The notes beneath the pieces were generated by a model. It saw nothing but the letters and a program-made list of their open reading frames with translations. It was not told where the DNA came from and made no database searches. The position numbers and the translations under genes were made by a program. Below are positions 6,913 through 15,624 of a stretch of DNA of 64,000 bases, in pieces; position 1 is the first letter of the stretch, and each line of letters begins with the position of its first letter. This DNA comes from Xanthobacter aminoxidans (lineage in GTDB: Bacteria; Pseudomonadota; Alphaproteobacteria; Rhizobiales; Xanthobacteraceae): assembly GCF_023571765.1 (NCBI RefSeq), contig NZ_JAMJXC010000022.1:1-64000 (forward strand). Direction: 5' to 3'.

Positions 6913-8151
6913 ATGTCCGTGTCCTCCCGCTTCGCCTCCCGTCTTGTTCGCGCTCTCGCTTTTCCGGCCATCGCGCTGGCGCTGCTCGGCGTGCTGACCG
7001 CCCCCCGTCCCGCCGCAGCCCAGCCGGCGCAGGGCTTCCAGACCTCCGTTCCGTCCGCCGTGCTGATCGATTTCGAGACCGGCACGATTCTCTACGAGAA
7101 GGACGCCGACAAGCGCTTTGCCCCCGGCACGCTGGTGAAGGTGATGACAGCGGATGTGGTCTTCTCCCAGCTCAAGGCCGGCAAGATCGCCCTCGACACG
7201 CCCTTCACGGTGAGCGTGAACGCCTGGAAGCGCGGCGGCGGCCCCTCGGGCGGCGCGGCCATGTTCGCCGAGGTGAACAAGCCGGCCCCCGTGGGCGAGC
7301 TGCTGGCCGGCGCGCTGGTGGTCTCGGGCAATGACGCGGCCATCGCCCTGGCCGAAGGCGTCGCCAATACCGAGAGTGAGTTTTCCCAGATGATGAATGC
7401 CGAGGCGAAGTCCATCGGCATGGCGAATTCCGAGTTCCACAACGCCACGGGCTTCGCCGATCCCGGTCAGGTCTCCACGGCCCGCGACCTCGGCCTGCTC
7501 GCCGCCCATGTCATCCGCACCTATCCCACCTATTACCCTGTGTTCGCCCGCCCCAACATCGAGTGGAGCCGCATCAAGCAGCGCAATCGCAACGTGCTGC
7601 TGGACGCGGGCATCGGCGCCGATGGCCTTCAGGTGGGCTGGGTGAAGGATGTGGGCTACCACGCCCTCGGCTCGGCTGTGCAAAACGGTCAGCGCCTCAT
7701 CGTCGCCACCCTCGGCGCGAAGAGCGAGAAGGAACGGCTGGAGGAGACCCGCAAGCTGCTGGAATGGGGCTTCCAGTCCTTCCGCCAGCGGCAGATCTTC
7801 ACGGCCGATCAGGAGATCGGCCGCGCCCAGGTGTTCGGCGGCACGCAGGGCTCTGTCGGGCTCGTGGCGAAGGGGGCGGTTTCCATCCTCACGCCGCGTT
7901 CGGGCAACGAGCGCGTCACCGCCAAGGTGGTCTACACCGGGCCGCTGCGCGCACCGGTGGCGAAGGGCACGGAGGTGGGCCGCATGCAGGTCACGCGTGG
8001 GCAGGTGAAGGCGCTGGAAATTCCGCTCTACACCGCCGAGGACGTGCCCGTGGGCTCGCTGACGGATCGCGCCCTCGATGGCGGCATGACGCTGATGGGC
8101 GACGGCGTGCGCGATCTCTTCAAGAAGGTGCTGGCGAAGGTCGGCAAATGA
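6913..8151 (+). CDS. D-alanyl-D-alanine carboxypeptidase family protein (DacF-like) with altered catalytic motifs
   Basis: 412 residues from ATG 6913, followed by a signal peptide cleaved near PAAA-QP. The fold matches low-molecular-weight penicillin-binding proteins (S11 peptidases), with a C-terminal PBP5-type beta domain. Catalytic motifs differ. The SxxK nucleophile position reads T-L-V-K (APGTLVKVMT) instead of S-x-T-K. The SxN motif is kept as SGND. The KTG triad reads Q-V-G (DGLQVGWVKDVGY). Family members trim the terminal D-Ala of peptidoglycan stems; with Thr for Ser and no KTG this one may be inactive or have another role. It sits between rlpA and tmk and overlaps the tmk start. Confidence 0.85.
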   Translation: MSVSSRFASRLVRALAFPAIALALLGVLTAPRPAAAQPAQGFQTSVPSAVLIDFETGTILYEKDADKRFAPGTLVKVMTADVVFSQLKAGKIALDTPFTVSVNAWKRGGGPSGGAAMFAEVNKPAPVGELLAGALVVSGNDAAIALAEGVANTESEFSQMMNAEAKSIGMANSEFHNATGFADPGQVSTARDLGLLAAHVIRTYPTYYPVFARPNIEWSRIKQRNRNVLLDAGIGADGLQVGWVKDVGYHALGSAVQNGQRLIVATLGAKSEKERLEETRKLLEWGFQSFRQRQIFTADQEIGRAQVFGGTQGSVGLVAKGAVSILTPRSGNERVTAKVVYTGPLRAPVAKGTEVGRMQVTRGQVKALEIPLYTAEDVPVGSLTDRALDGGMTLMGDGVRDLFKKVLAKVGK

Positions 8152-8828
8152 GCGGACGCTTCATCACCCTCGAAGGCGGGGAGGGCACCGGCAAGTCCAC
8201 CCAGGCGCGGCGGCTGGCGCAGCATCTGCGCGGCCTCGGGCTCGACGTGGTAGAGACGCGCGAGCCCGGCGGCACGCCCGGTGCGGAAGCGCTGCGCCAT
8301 GTCATCCTCTCCGGCGCCGCCGAGCCCCTCGGGCCGGCGGCGGAGGCGCTGCTGTTCGCCGCTGCGCGGGCCGATCATGTGGCGGGCCTGATCGCGCCTT
8401 CGCTGGAGGCGGGCCAGATCGTGGTGTGCGACCGCTTCATCGATTCCACCCGCGTCTATCAGGGCGCGGTCGGCGCCGTGGACCCGAGCCTTCTTGATTC
8501 CCTTGAGGCGCTTTCGGTTGGCACCGTGCGCCCGGACCTCACCCTCGTGCTCGACGTGCCGCCCGAGATCGGCCTTGCCCGTGCCGCGCGACGCGCGGCG
8601 GGCGCGGCGGCGGACCGGTTCGAGAAGGAGGGCGGCGATTATCACGCCGCGGTGCGCGCCGCCTTCCTCGCGCGGGCACAGGCGGAGCCGGCGCGCTGCG
8701 CCCTCATCGATGCCTCGGCCGATGCCGATGCGGTCGCCGCCGCCATCGCCGACGTGGTGGCGGCCCGCCTCGGGCTGGGTGCCCAAGACCTCGCAGGGGC
8801 CCAAGCGATCGCAGGCGCGGGCGCATGA
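8148..8828 (+). CDS. tmk: Thymidylate kinase
   Basis: 226 residues; start overlaps the upstream stop as ATGA. It phosphorylates dTMP to dTDP in the cytoplasm with ATP. The P-loop GGEGTGKST lies at residues 10-18, followed by the DR-type motif VVCDRFIDSTRVYQG at about 100 and the TREPGGTPG substrate loop near 40. Length is close to the usual 210-220 with a short Ala-rich tail. It is directly coupled to holB (ATGA overlap), an arrangement common in alphaproteobacteria. Confidence 0.95.
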   Translation: MSGRFITLEGGEGTGKSTQARRLAQHLRGLGLDVVETREPGGTPGAEALRHVILSGAAEPLGPAAEALLFAAARADHVAGLIAPSLEAGQIVVCDRFIDSTRVYQGAVGAVDPSLLDSLEALSVGTVRPDLTLVLDVPPEIGLARAARRAAGAAADRFEKEGGDYHAAVRAAFLARAQAEPARCALIDASADADAVAAAIADVVAARLGLGAQDLAGAQAIAGAGA

Positions 8829-9856
8829 GCACGGAGATCGCCGGCGACGTTCTGCCGGGTGCGCCGCATCCGCGTGAGCAGGATCGCTTATTCGGCCATG
8901 CGGCGGTGGAGGCGGACCTGCTCGGCGATTTCCGCGCCGGGCGCCTGCCCCATGCCTTGCTCATCGGCGGGCCGGAGGGCATCGGCAAGGCGACGCTCGC
9001 CTATCGCCTCGCCCGTGTGGTGCTGGCCGGCGGCCCGGAGGCTGGCGCCCATGATTTGAGCCTGTCGCCGAGCCACCCGGTGTTCCGGCAGGTGGCCTCC
9101 ATGAGCCATCCCGACATGCTGGTGCTGCGCCGCGCGCCGGAGGCGGGGGAAGAGAAGATCCCCACCATCATCCCGGCTGAGATGGTGCGCCGGGTGCGCA
9201 GCTTCTTCGGCGCCACGGCGGCCGCCGGCGGCTGGCGGGTGTGCATCGTCGATGCGGTGGACGAGCTGAACGCCTTCGGCGCCAATGCCTTGCTGAAGAC
9301 GCTGGAGGAGCCGCCGCCGCGCGCGCTGTTCCTGCTCATCACCCACGCTCCCGGCAAGGTGCTGGCCACCATCCGCTCGCGCTCGCGCCTGCTGCGGCTG
9401 AGGGCGCTGGGAGAGGGCGACGTGCTGGCGGCGCTGGACCATCTCTCCACCGAGATCGGCGACCTCAACGCCGCCGAGCTTCCGGCCGCCGCGCAGGCCT
9501 CCGGCGGCAGCGTGCGGCGCGCTTTGACGCTGGCGCGGGGGGAGGGGATGGAGGTGCGCCTCGCCACCCTCAAGGCGCTGGATCAGCTGCCCCGGCCCCG
9601 CCCGGAAGACCTGCATGCGCTGGGCACGCGGCTTCAGGGCGACCGGGCCGACGGGCTCGATCTCTTCGTCGAGGCGGTGAGCGACTATGTGGCCGCGCAG
9701 GCCACGCACGCGGACGTGCCCCGCCATCGCCTTGTCCGCCTCGGCGAGGTGTGGGAGAAGGTGCGGCGCAGCGCGACCGAGGCGGATGTCTTCAATCTCG
9801 ATCGCAAGGCGCTGGTGTTCCGCATCTTTGCCGATCTGGCCGAGGCCGTGCGCTGA
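8825..9856 (+). CDS. holB: DNA polymerase III subunit delta'
   Basis: 343 residues, coupled to tmk by an ATGA overlap. It is the clamp-loader subunit that, with delta and tau/gamma, opens and places the sliding clamp. The AAA+ P-loop region reads GGPEGIGKATLA (about residue 48), a Walker B-like segment is VCIVDAVDELNAFGANALLKTLEEPP, and sensor residues follow in LLITHAPGKVLATIRSRSRLLRL. The SRC motif of tau/gamma/delta' arginine fingers reads SRSR, with Ser in place of Cys. metG follows after 58 bases. Confidence 0.95.
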   Translation: MSTEIAGDVLPGAPHPREQDRLFGHAAVEADLLGDFRAGRLPHALLIGGPEGIGKATLAYRLARVVLAGGPEAGAHDLSLSPSHPVFRQVASMSHPDMLVLRRAPEAGEEKIPTIIPAEMVRRVRSFFGATAAAGGWRVCIVDAVDELNAFGANALLKTLEEPPPRALFLLITHAPGKVLATIRSRSRLLRLRALGEGDVLAALDHLSTEIGDLNAAELPAAAQASGGSVRRALTLARGEGMEVRLATLKALDQLPRPRPEDLHALGTRLQGDRADGLDLFVEAVSDYVAAQATHADVPRHRLVRLGEVWEKVRRSATEADVFNLDRKALVFRIFADLAEAVR

Positions 9857-9914
9857 AGCTGCCGCAAGCTGAAGCCGCAGTCCCGGGGGTCGGGGAAATC
9901 GTCCGAGCCTTCCG

Positions 9915-11468
9915 ATGTCCGTCAAGCCGCCGTTCTACATCACCACCGCCATCTCCTACCCCAATGGCGTGCCCCACATGGGCCATGCCTACGAGGCGAT
10001 CGCGACCGACTGCATGGCGCGGTTCAAGCGGCTCGACGGCTATGACGTGCGCTTCCTCACCGGCACGGACGAGCACGGAATCAAGATGCTGCAGACCGCG
10101 CAGCGCGCCGGCGTGACCACCCGCGAGCTGCTCGAGCGAAACGTTCCCCGCTTCCAGGCGATGGTGGAGACCTTCAACCTCTCCAACGACGACTTCATCC
10201 GCACCACGGAGGAGCGGCACCGCATTTCCACGCAGGCCATCTGGGAAAAGATGGCGGCGAATGGGGATATCTACAAATCCACGTATGCAGGCTGGTATTC
10301 CATCCGGGATGAAGCCTACTACGCGGAAAGTGAGACAACACTGAACGACGCCGGTGTCCGGCTCGGCCCACAGGGGACGCCCGTGGAATGGGTGGAGGAG
10401 GAGAGCTACTTCTTCCGCCTCTCGGCCTATCAGGACCGACTGCTCACTTACTATGCCGAAAACCCGGGGTTTATAGCGCCTGACACCCGCCGAAACGAGG
10501 TTGTCAGTTTCGTGTCGGGTGGCCTTCAGGACCTCTCCATCTCCCGCACTACCTTCGACTGGGGCATCCCCGTTCCAGGTGATCCCAAGCACATCATGTA
10601 TGTGTGGGTGGACGCGCTGACGAACTACATCACCGCGCTCGGGTATCCGAACGTGGATGGCGACTTCGCGAAGTACTGGCCGGCGGACGTGCATGTCATC
10701 GGCAAGGACATCATTCGCTTCCACGCGGTGTACTGGCCGGCATTTCTCTGGTCCGCCGGGCTGGAGGCGCCGAAGCGCGTGTTCGGCCATGGCTTTCTCT
10801 TCAACCGCGGAGAGAAGATGTCGAAATCGGTCGGCAACGTGATCGACCCGTTCGACCTTGCTGCGACCTATGGTGTTGATGCCATTCGATATTTCTTCCT
10901 GCGAGAGGTGGCGTTCGGCCAGGATGGCTCCTACAGCCACGAGGCCATCGTCAACCGTATCAACGCCGACCTCGCCAACGACCTGGGCAACCTCGCCCAG
11001 CGCTCGCTGTCGATGATCTCCAAGAATCTCAATGGCTTGGTGCCAACTCCCGGCCCCCTGTCCCCGGAGGACGAGGCCATGCTCGCCCTCGCCGGCGGGA
11101 TGCTCGAAAAGAGCCGCGAGGCCATGGAGGCGCAGGCTATCCACTTGTATCTCAACGCAGTTTGGGCCGTGGTCGCGGAAGCCAACCGCTACTTCGCTGC
11201 CCAGGCCCCCTGGGCCCTGCGCAAGACCGATCCCGCCCGCATGGAGACGGTGCTCTGGGTCACCGCCGAGGTGATCCGGCAGGTGGGCATCATGGTCCAG
11301 CCGGTGATGCCGGAGAGCGCCGCCAAGTTGTTGGATCTGGTGGCGATTCCCGTCGCGGAGCGGGGCTTCGACCGGCTCGCTCCGGCCTTCCGCCTGCCCG
11401 CCGGCCTGGCCCTGCCGACCCCTGTTGGCGTGTTCCCGCGCTATGTGGAGCCGGAAGCCGCCACCTGA
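9915..11468 (+). CDS. metG: Methionine--tRNA ligase
   Basis: 517 residues. It charges tRNA-Met, supplying both initiator and elongator. The class I HIGH motif is HMGHAYEA near residue 20, the GTDEHGIK motif near 55, and KMSKS near 300 ([14 protein letters not shown]). It lacks the C-terminal EMAP-like dimerisation domain and the four-cysteine zinc knuckle, so it is the short MetRS form found in alphaproteobacteria. Its central third uses more A/T-ending codons (for example ATA for Ile) than its neighbours. Confidence 0.97.
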   Translation: MSVKPPFYITTAISYPNGVPHMGHAYEAIATDCMARFKRLDGYDVRFLTGTDEHGIKMLQTAQRAGVTTRELLERNVPRFQAMVETFNLSNDDFIRTTEERHRISTQAIWEKMAANGDIYKSTYAGWYSIRDEAYYAESETTLNDAGVRLGPQGTPVEWVEEESYFFRLSAYQDRLLTYYAENPGFIAPDTRRNEVVSFVSGGLQDLSISRTTFDWGIPVPGDPKHIMYVWVDALTNYITALGYPNVDGDFAKYWPADVHVIGKDIIRFHAVYWPAFLWSAGLEAPKRVFGHGFLFNRGEKMSKSVGNVIDPFDLAATYGVDAIRYFFLREVAFGQDGSYSHEAIVNRINADLANDLGNLAQRSLSMISKNLNGLVPTPGPLSPEDEAMLALAGGMLEKSREAMEAQAIHLYLNAVWAVVAEANRYFAAQAPWALRKTDPARMETVLWVTAEVIRQVGIMVQPVMPESAAKLLDLVAIPVAERGFDRLAPAFRLPAGLALPTPVGVFPRYVEPEAAT

Positions 11469-11559
11469 GCCTGGAATGGGCGGGAACCGGAAATATCTTA
11501 ACCTTGCTAGGGTTTTGTAGTTTACAGCAGGCGGGGCTGGGGGAACTGGAGCGGTGGGA

Positions 11560-12069
11560 ATGACGGGCGTGAGATGGGTTTCGATGGCCGCGGTGGCGCT
11601 GGCACTGGCCGGCTGCTCCAGCAGCTACGACCGCGCTCCGGCGCCTTCTCCCAACTATGATCCCATCCCCCCGGCCATGCCGACTCAGATGCCCCCGCCG
11701 GTGCCGGAAGGCCCCGCCGTGCCGCGCATCGAGGTGAAGCTCGCCGGCGCCGACGCCACCCTCGTGCGCGCCCGCATCGCGACGTCACGGCGTGCCCGCC
11801 AGTACAACATCACGGTCGATCAGCCGGCCCAACTCATTGCCGAAAAACGCCTTCCGCCTGATGAGGCGATGAAGCGCACCAACGGCCAGAGCCAGGATGC
11901 GGCCTTCCGGCTGGACTACATCTTCAACACCTCGGGCGGGAACGTCACGGTGTCGCTGGAAGCCTCCATCGTCACCAATCCCGGCCGCCCCGGCGAGCGC
12001 GTGCAGCCCATCACCATGCCCGCCCCGGACGCGGACGCCCTTAAGGAAGAGATCAGCGCGGCCCAGTAG
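11560..12069 (+). CDS. Putative lipoprotein of unknown function
   Basis: 169 residues from ATG 11560, preceded by GGAG; a GTG six bases upstream is possible. The N-terminus is a lipoprotein signal with lipobox LAGC (Cys about residue 19). Then comes a Pro-rich linker of about 35 residues and a compact domain with several beta strands (for example FRLDYIFNTSGGNVTVSLEASIV). Not recognised. It would be anchored in a membrane facing the periplasm. It ends ten bases before the convergent bioY. Confidence 0.75.
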   Translation: MTGVRWVSMAAVALALAGCSSSYDRAPAPSPNYDPIPPAMPTQMPPPVPEGPAVPRIEVKLAGADATLVRARIATSRRARQYNITVDQPAQLIAEKRLPPDEAMKRTNGQSQDAAFRLDYIFNTSGGNVTVSLEASIVTNPGRPGERVQPITMPAPDADALKEEISAAQ

Positions 12070-12078
12070 CCGCGCGAC

Positions 12079-12660
12079 TCACTGCTGGCGCGGAGTGCCG
12101 GCGAGGCGCTCCACGGCGATGACAGTGGCGAGCGCAGCGACGGTCTTCACCACGGCACCGGGGATGAAGGGCAGGAAGCCCTTCTCCAGCGCCAGCATGG
12201 GGCCGACCTTGGTGGCGAGCCACCCGGCGCCCATGACCATCAGCACCAGATGCCCAAGGGCGAGCGCGCCGAAGAGCGGCAGCGGCCGAAGCCGCGCCCA
12301 GTTTTCCTGCAGCCAGCCCACCAGCAGCGCCGTGACGAGAAAGCCGACGACGAAGCCGCCGGAGGTACCGGTGAGCATGGCGAGCCCGCTCCGTCCGCCC
12401 GAGAACACCGGCAGTCCCATCAATCCGGCCAGCAGATAGATCGCGACGGTGAGCCCGCCGAATTGCCAGCCCATGAGGGCGGCAAGCGAGATGAGCACAT
12501 AGCTCTGCAGCGTGATGGGCACCGGCTGGATGGGGATGGACAGCTGGGCGCTCCAGGCCAGCAGGGCCACGCCCACGACGAGCAAGGCAATCGCCCAGAC
12601 GTTGGACGCATCAGCGAGCCGAGCCAAAGCGGGGCGGAACGGGGGCTGGGTCTTGAGCAT
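12079..12660 (-). CDS. bioY: Biotin transporter BioY
   Basis: 193 residues from the ATG at 12660 (another in-frame ATG at 12675). It is the biotin-binding membrane S component of an ECF-type transporter. Six hydrophobic segments are visible. The family pattern is clear: LSIPIQPVPITLQSYVLI in the first part, GGRSGLAMLTGTSGGFVVGF in the middle and a VGPMLALEKGFLPFIPGAVVK segment near the end. No bioMN ATPase genes are adjacent, so it either works alone, as reported for some BioY proteins, or shares an energising module elsewhere. Confidence 0.93.
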   Translation of the reverse strand: MLKTQPPFRPALARLADASNVWAIALLVVGVALLAWSAQLSIPIQPVPITLQSYVLISLAALMGWQFGGLTVAIYLLAGLMGLPVFSGGRSGLAMLTGTSGGFVVGFLVTALLVGWLQENWARLRPLPLFGALALGHLVLMVMGAGWLATKVGPMLALEKGFLPFIPGAVVKTVAALATVIAVERLAGTPRQQ

Positions 12661-12826
12661 GAAGGGTCTCGCCATGGGACGAGCCGGCCCGGCCCGTGTC
12701 GGCCCCCGCGATACCTTTGCCGGAGCAGTCCGGCAAGGCCCGGCCGTGCGCTGTGCGCATGGCCCGGCGCCTCGACGGGGAGGGCCGATGCGCTTATGTG
12801 AAGCGCGGAACGTCCGTAGGATCATC

Positions 12827-13603
12827 ATGCTCGTCGACAGCCACTGCCATCTCGATTTCCCCGATTTCGCCGCCGAGCTGCCGGACGTGGTGGCGCGCGC
12901 CGAGGCGGCTGGCGTCTCCCATCTCGTCACCATTTCCACGCGGGTGCGCCGCTTCAACGAGATCCTTGCCATCGCCGAGCGGTTCGACAGCGTGAGCTGT
13001 TCCGTGGGGACCCACCCCCATCAGGCGGGTGAGGAAACGGATGTCACGGTGAAGGACCTGGTGGACCTCTCCCGCCATCCCAAGGTGGTGGCCATCGGCG
13101 AGGTGGGGCTGGACTATCACTACGACCTCGGGCCGCGCGAGGCGCAGGAGCAGGGCTTCCGCACCCACATCGCGGCGTCGCGCGAGACCGGCCTGCCGCT
13201 GGTGATTCACGCCCGCGAGGCGGATGAGGACGTGGCCGCCATTCTCGAGGAGGAGAGCGCGAGGGGCGCCTTTCCCTTCCTGCTGCATTGCTTCACCGCC
13301 GGGCCGGAGCTTGCCCGCCGGGCGCTGGCGCTGGGCGGCTACATCTCCTTCTCCGGCGTCGTGACCTTCAAGAAGAGCGAGGATTTGCGCGCCATCGCCT
13401 GCGATGTGCCGGCCGACCGCATTCTGGTGGAGACCGATTCCCCGTTCCTCGCGCCGATTCCCCATCGCGGTAAGCGCAACGAGCCCTCCTTCGTGCGCGA
13501 GACGGCGAAGGTGCTGGCCGAGGCGCGGGGCGAGCCCTTCGAGACCTTCGCCGCCGCAACCACCCGGAATTTCTACACCTTGTTTTCCAAGGCCAGGCGC
13601 TGA
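12827..13603 (+). CDS. tatD: TatD family hydrolase (metal-dependent DNase)
   Basis: 258 residues from ATG 12827. It is an amidohydrolase-fold metalloenzyme; TatD proteins have 3'-5' exonuclease or endonuclease activity. Metal ligands are visible: HCHLD at residues 6-10, the Glu in GEVGLDYHYD, His in VIHAREADED, His in LLHCFTAG, and Asp in VETDSPFLAP. Length is standard. In many alphaproteobacteria it follows metG directly; here a lipoprotein and bioY intervene. Confidence 0.93.
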   Translation: MLVDSHCHLDFPDFAAELPDVVARAEAAGVSHLVTISTRVRRFNEILAIAERFDSVSCSVGTHPHQAGEETDVTVKDLVDLSRHPKVVAIGEVGLDYHYDLGPREAQEQGFRTHIAASRETGLPLVIHAREADEDVAAILEEESARGAFPFLLHCFTAGPELARRALALGGYISFSGVVTFKKSEDLRAIACDVPADRILVETDSPFLAPIPHRGKRNEPSFVRETAKVLAEARGEPFETFAAATTRNFYTLFSKARR

Positions 13604-13632
13604 ATCGTCCGGCGCTGAACGAGGGAGGAGAC

Positions 13633-14175
13633 GTGGTGAACCACGATCGCTACGACGACGCCTATATCCGCTCGGTCCTCTCCGAGGTGAAGACGATCGC
13701 CATTGTCGGCGCCAGCGCCAATGCGGCGCGGCCGTCCTATTTCGTGATGAAGTACCTGTCCGAGCGCGGATATCGCGTCTATCCGGTCAATCCGGGGCAG
13801 GCGGGCAAGACCGTGGTGGGGCTCACCTTCGTCGCGACGCTGAAGGATGTGCCTGAGGCCATCGACATGGTGGACGTGTTCCGCGCGCCCGAGCATGTGC
13901 CCGCCGTTCTCGACGAGGTGCTGGCGCTCGATCCCCTCCCAAAGGTGTTCTGGACCCAGCTTGGCGTCCGCAACGACGAGGCCGCCGCCCGCGCCGAGGC
14001 CGCCGGTCTCAAGGTGGTGATGAACCGCTGCCCGAAGATCGAATATGGCCGCCTTTCCGGCGAGATCGGCTGGACCGGCGTCAATTCCCGCACCATCTCC
14101 GCCCGCCGCCCCCAGCGGCTGGGCAGCGGGGTGCAGCGGCTTTCCATCGCACCGCGTGGACCGAAATCAATCTAA
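13633..14175 (+). CDS. CoA-binding domain protein (YccU-like)
   Basis: 180 residues from GTG 13633 (or the next codon, GTG 13636) behind GGGAGGAG. It has the Rossmann fold of the CoA_binding_2 family: IAIVGASANAARPSYFV near residue 22, YRVYPVNPG near 48, and CPKIEYGRL near 138, which contains the conserved Cys-Pro. The family binds CoA; its cellular role is unclear. The last 30 residues are basic and not conserved. It precedes metY by 71 bases. Confidence 0.88.
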   Translation: MVNHDRYDDAYIRSVLSEVKTIAIVGASANAARPSYFVMKYLSERGYRVYPVNPGQAGKTVVGLTFVATLKDVPEAIDMVDVFRAPEHVPAVLDEVLALDPLPKVFWTQLGVRNDEAAARAEAAGLKVVMNRCPKIEYGRLSGEIGWTGVNSRTISARRPQRLGSGVQRLSIAPRGPKSI

Positions 14176-14246
14176 TCGGTAGAAGTACGGAATTATCTAT
14201 CGAAGCCCGCCGGCATAGAAGGTTGGCACTGACGGAGAAAGCGCCC

Positions 14247-15551
14247 ATGTCCGACGACAAGACCCCCGCCGCCCCGCACGAGCCGGGTTTCGCGACCCTC
14301 GCCATTCACGCCGGTGCCCAGCCGGACCCCACCACGGGCGCACGGGCGACGCCGATCTATCAGACCACCTCGTTCGTGTTCGATGACGTGGATCATGCGG
14401 CCTCTTTGTTCGGCCTGCAGGCGTTCGGCAACATCTACACCCGCATCACCAACCCGACCAATGCGGTGCTGGAAGAGCGCGTCGCGGCGCTGGAGGGTGG
14501 CACGGCGGCCCTTGCTGTCGCGTCCGGCCATGCGGCCCAGCATCTGGTGTTCCACACGCTTCTGACGCCAGGTGACGAGTTCATCGCCTCGCGCAAGCTC
14601 TATGGCGGCTCGATCAACCAGTTCTCCCACGCCTTCAAGAGCTTCGGCTGGAACGTGGTGTGGGCGGACCCGGACGATGTGTCCTCGTTCGAGCGGGCGG
14701 TGACGCCGAAGACCAAGGCGATCTTCATCGAATCCATCGCCAATCCGGGCGGCGTGGTGACCGATGTCGCGGCCATCTCCGCCATCGCCAAGAAGGCGGG
14801 CGTGCCGCTCATCGTCGACAACACCCTGGCGACGCCCTACCTCTGGCAGCCCATCAAGGACGGTGCCGACATCGTCGTGCATTCGGCCACCAAGTTCCTG
14901 GGCGGCCATGGCAATTCCATCGGCGGCGTGATCGTGGATGCGGGCACGTTCGACTGGTCGGCCTCGGGCCGCTACCCCTTCCTGACCGAGCCGCGGCCGG
15001 AATATTCCGGCATGGTGCTGCACGAGACCTTCGGCAATTTCGCCTTCGCCATCGCCGCCCGCGTGCTGGGCCTGCGCGACCTCGGGCCGGCGCTGTCGCC
15101 CTTCAATGCCTTCCTGATCCTCACCGGCATCGAGACGCTTGCCCTGCGCATGCAGCGGCATAGCGAGAATGCGCTGAAGGTGGCGCAGTGGCTCGCCGCG
15201 CACCCCAAGGTGTCCTGGGTGAGCTATCCCGGCCTTGCGACCGACAAGTATCATGCCCTGGCGCAGAAATACCTGCCCAAGGGCGCCGGCGCGGTGTTCA
15301 CCTTCGGCCTCAAGGGCGGTTATGAGGCGGGCGTCAAGCTGGTGTCGAACGTCGAGCTGTTCTCGCATCTCGCCAACATCGGCGACACCCGATCGCTCAT
15401 CATCCATCCCGCCTCCACGACCCATCGCCAGCTGACCGACGACGGCAAGACGGCGGCGGGCGCTGGGCCGGAGGTGGTGCGCCTGTCCATCGGCATCGAG
15501 GACGTGGCGGACATCATCGGCGACCTCGATCAGGCGCTAGCCAAGATCTGA
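14247..15551 (+). CDS. metY: O-acetylhomoserine aminocarboxypropyltransferase (PLP-dependent)
   Basis: 434 residues from ATG 14247, preceded by GGAG. It uses sulfide or methanethiol and O-acetyl-homoserine to make homocysteine or methionine. Cys/Met-metabolism PLP fold: YTRITNPTN near residue 70, ALAVASGHAAQ near 95, and the PLP-binding lysine in VHSATKFLGGHGNSIGG at about 215. LIIHPASTTHRQL near the end is typical of this subfamily. The upstream gap of 71 bases shows no SAM riboswitch I can recognise. A terminator follows. Confidence 0.92.
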   Translation: MSDDKTPAAPHEPGFATLAIHAGAQPDPTTGARATPIYQTTSFVFDDVDHAASLFGLQAFGNIYTRITNPTNAVLEERVAALEGGTAALAVASGHAAQHLVFHTLLTPGDEFIASRKLYGGSINQFSHAFKSFGWNVVWADPDDVSSFERAVTPKTKAIFIESIANPGGVVTDVAAISAIAKKAGVPLIVDNTLATPYLWQPIKDGADIVVHSATKFLGGHGNSIGGVIVDAGTFDWSASGRYPFLTEPRPEYSGMVLHETFGNFAFAIAARVLGLRDLGPALSPFNAFLILTGIETLALRMQRHSENALKVAQWLAAHPKVSWVSYPGLATDKYHALAQKYLPKGAGAVFTFGLKGGYEAGVKLVSNVELFSHLANIGDTRSLIIHPASTTHRQLTDDGKTAAGAGPEVVRLSIGIEDVADIIGDLDQALAKI

Positions 15552-15576
15552 TCTGGGCGAAGATCTGATCTTCGAT

Positions 15577-15610
15577 CCGCGCGGGCTCCCAAGGGCCCGC
15601 GCGGTTTTTA
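15577..15610 (+). terminator. Rho-independent terminator after metY
   Basis: A 10-bp perfect stem CCGCGCGGGC / GCCCGCGCGG with an 8-base loop is followed by TTTTTA. It separates metY from the convergent lysR-type gene. Confidence 0.9.
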
Positions 15611-15624
15611 TAGGGGGATGACGT

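Noticed and set aside
5683-7683. 666-residue minus ORF over rlpA and dacF
   Set aside because: Antisense of two conserved coding genes; no homology pattern.
14176-14246. SAM riboswitch upstream of metY
   Set aside because: The 71-base gap does not match the SAM-II or SAM/SAH core and has no convincing pseudoknot.
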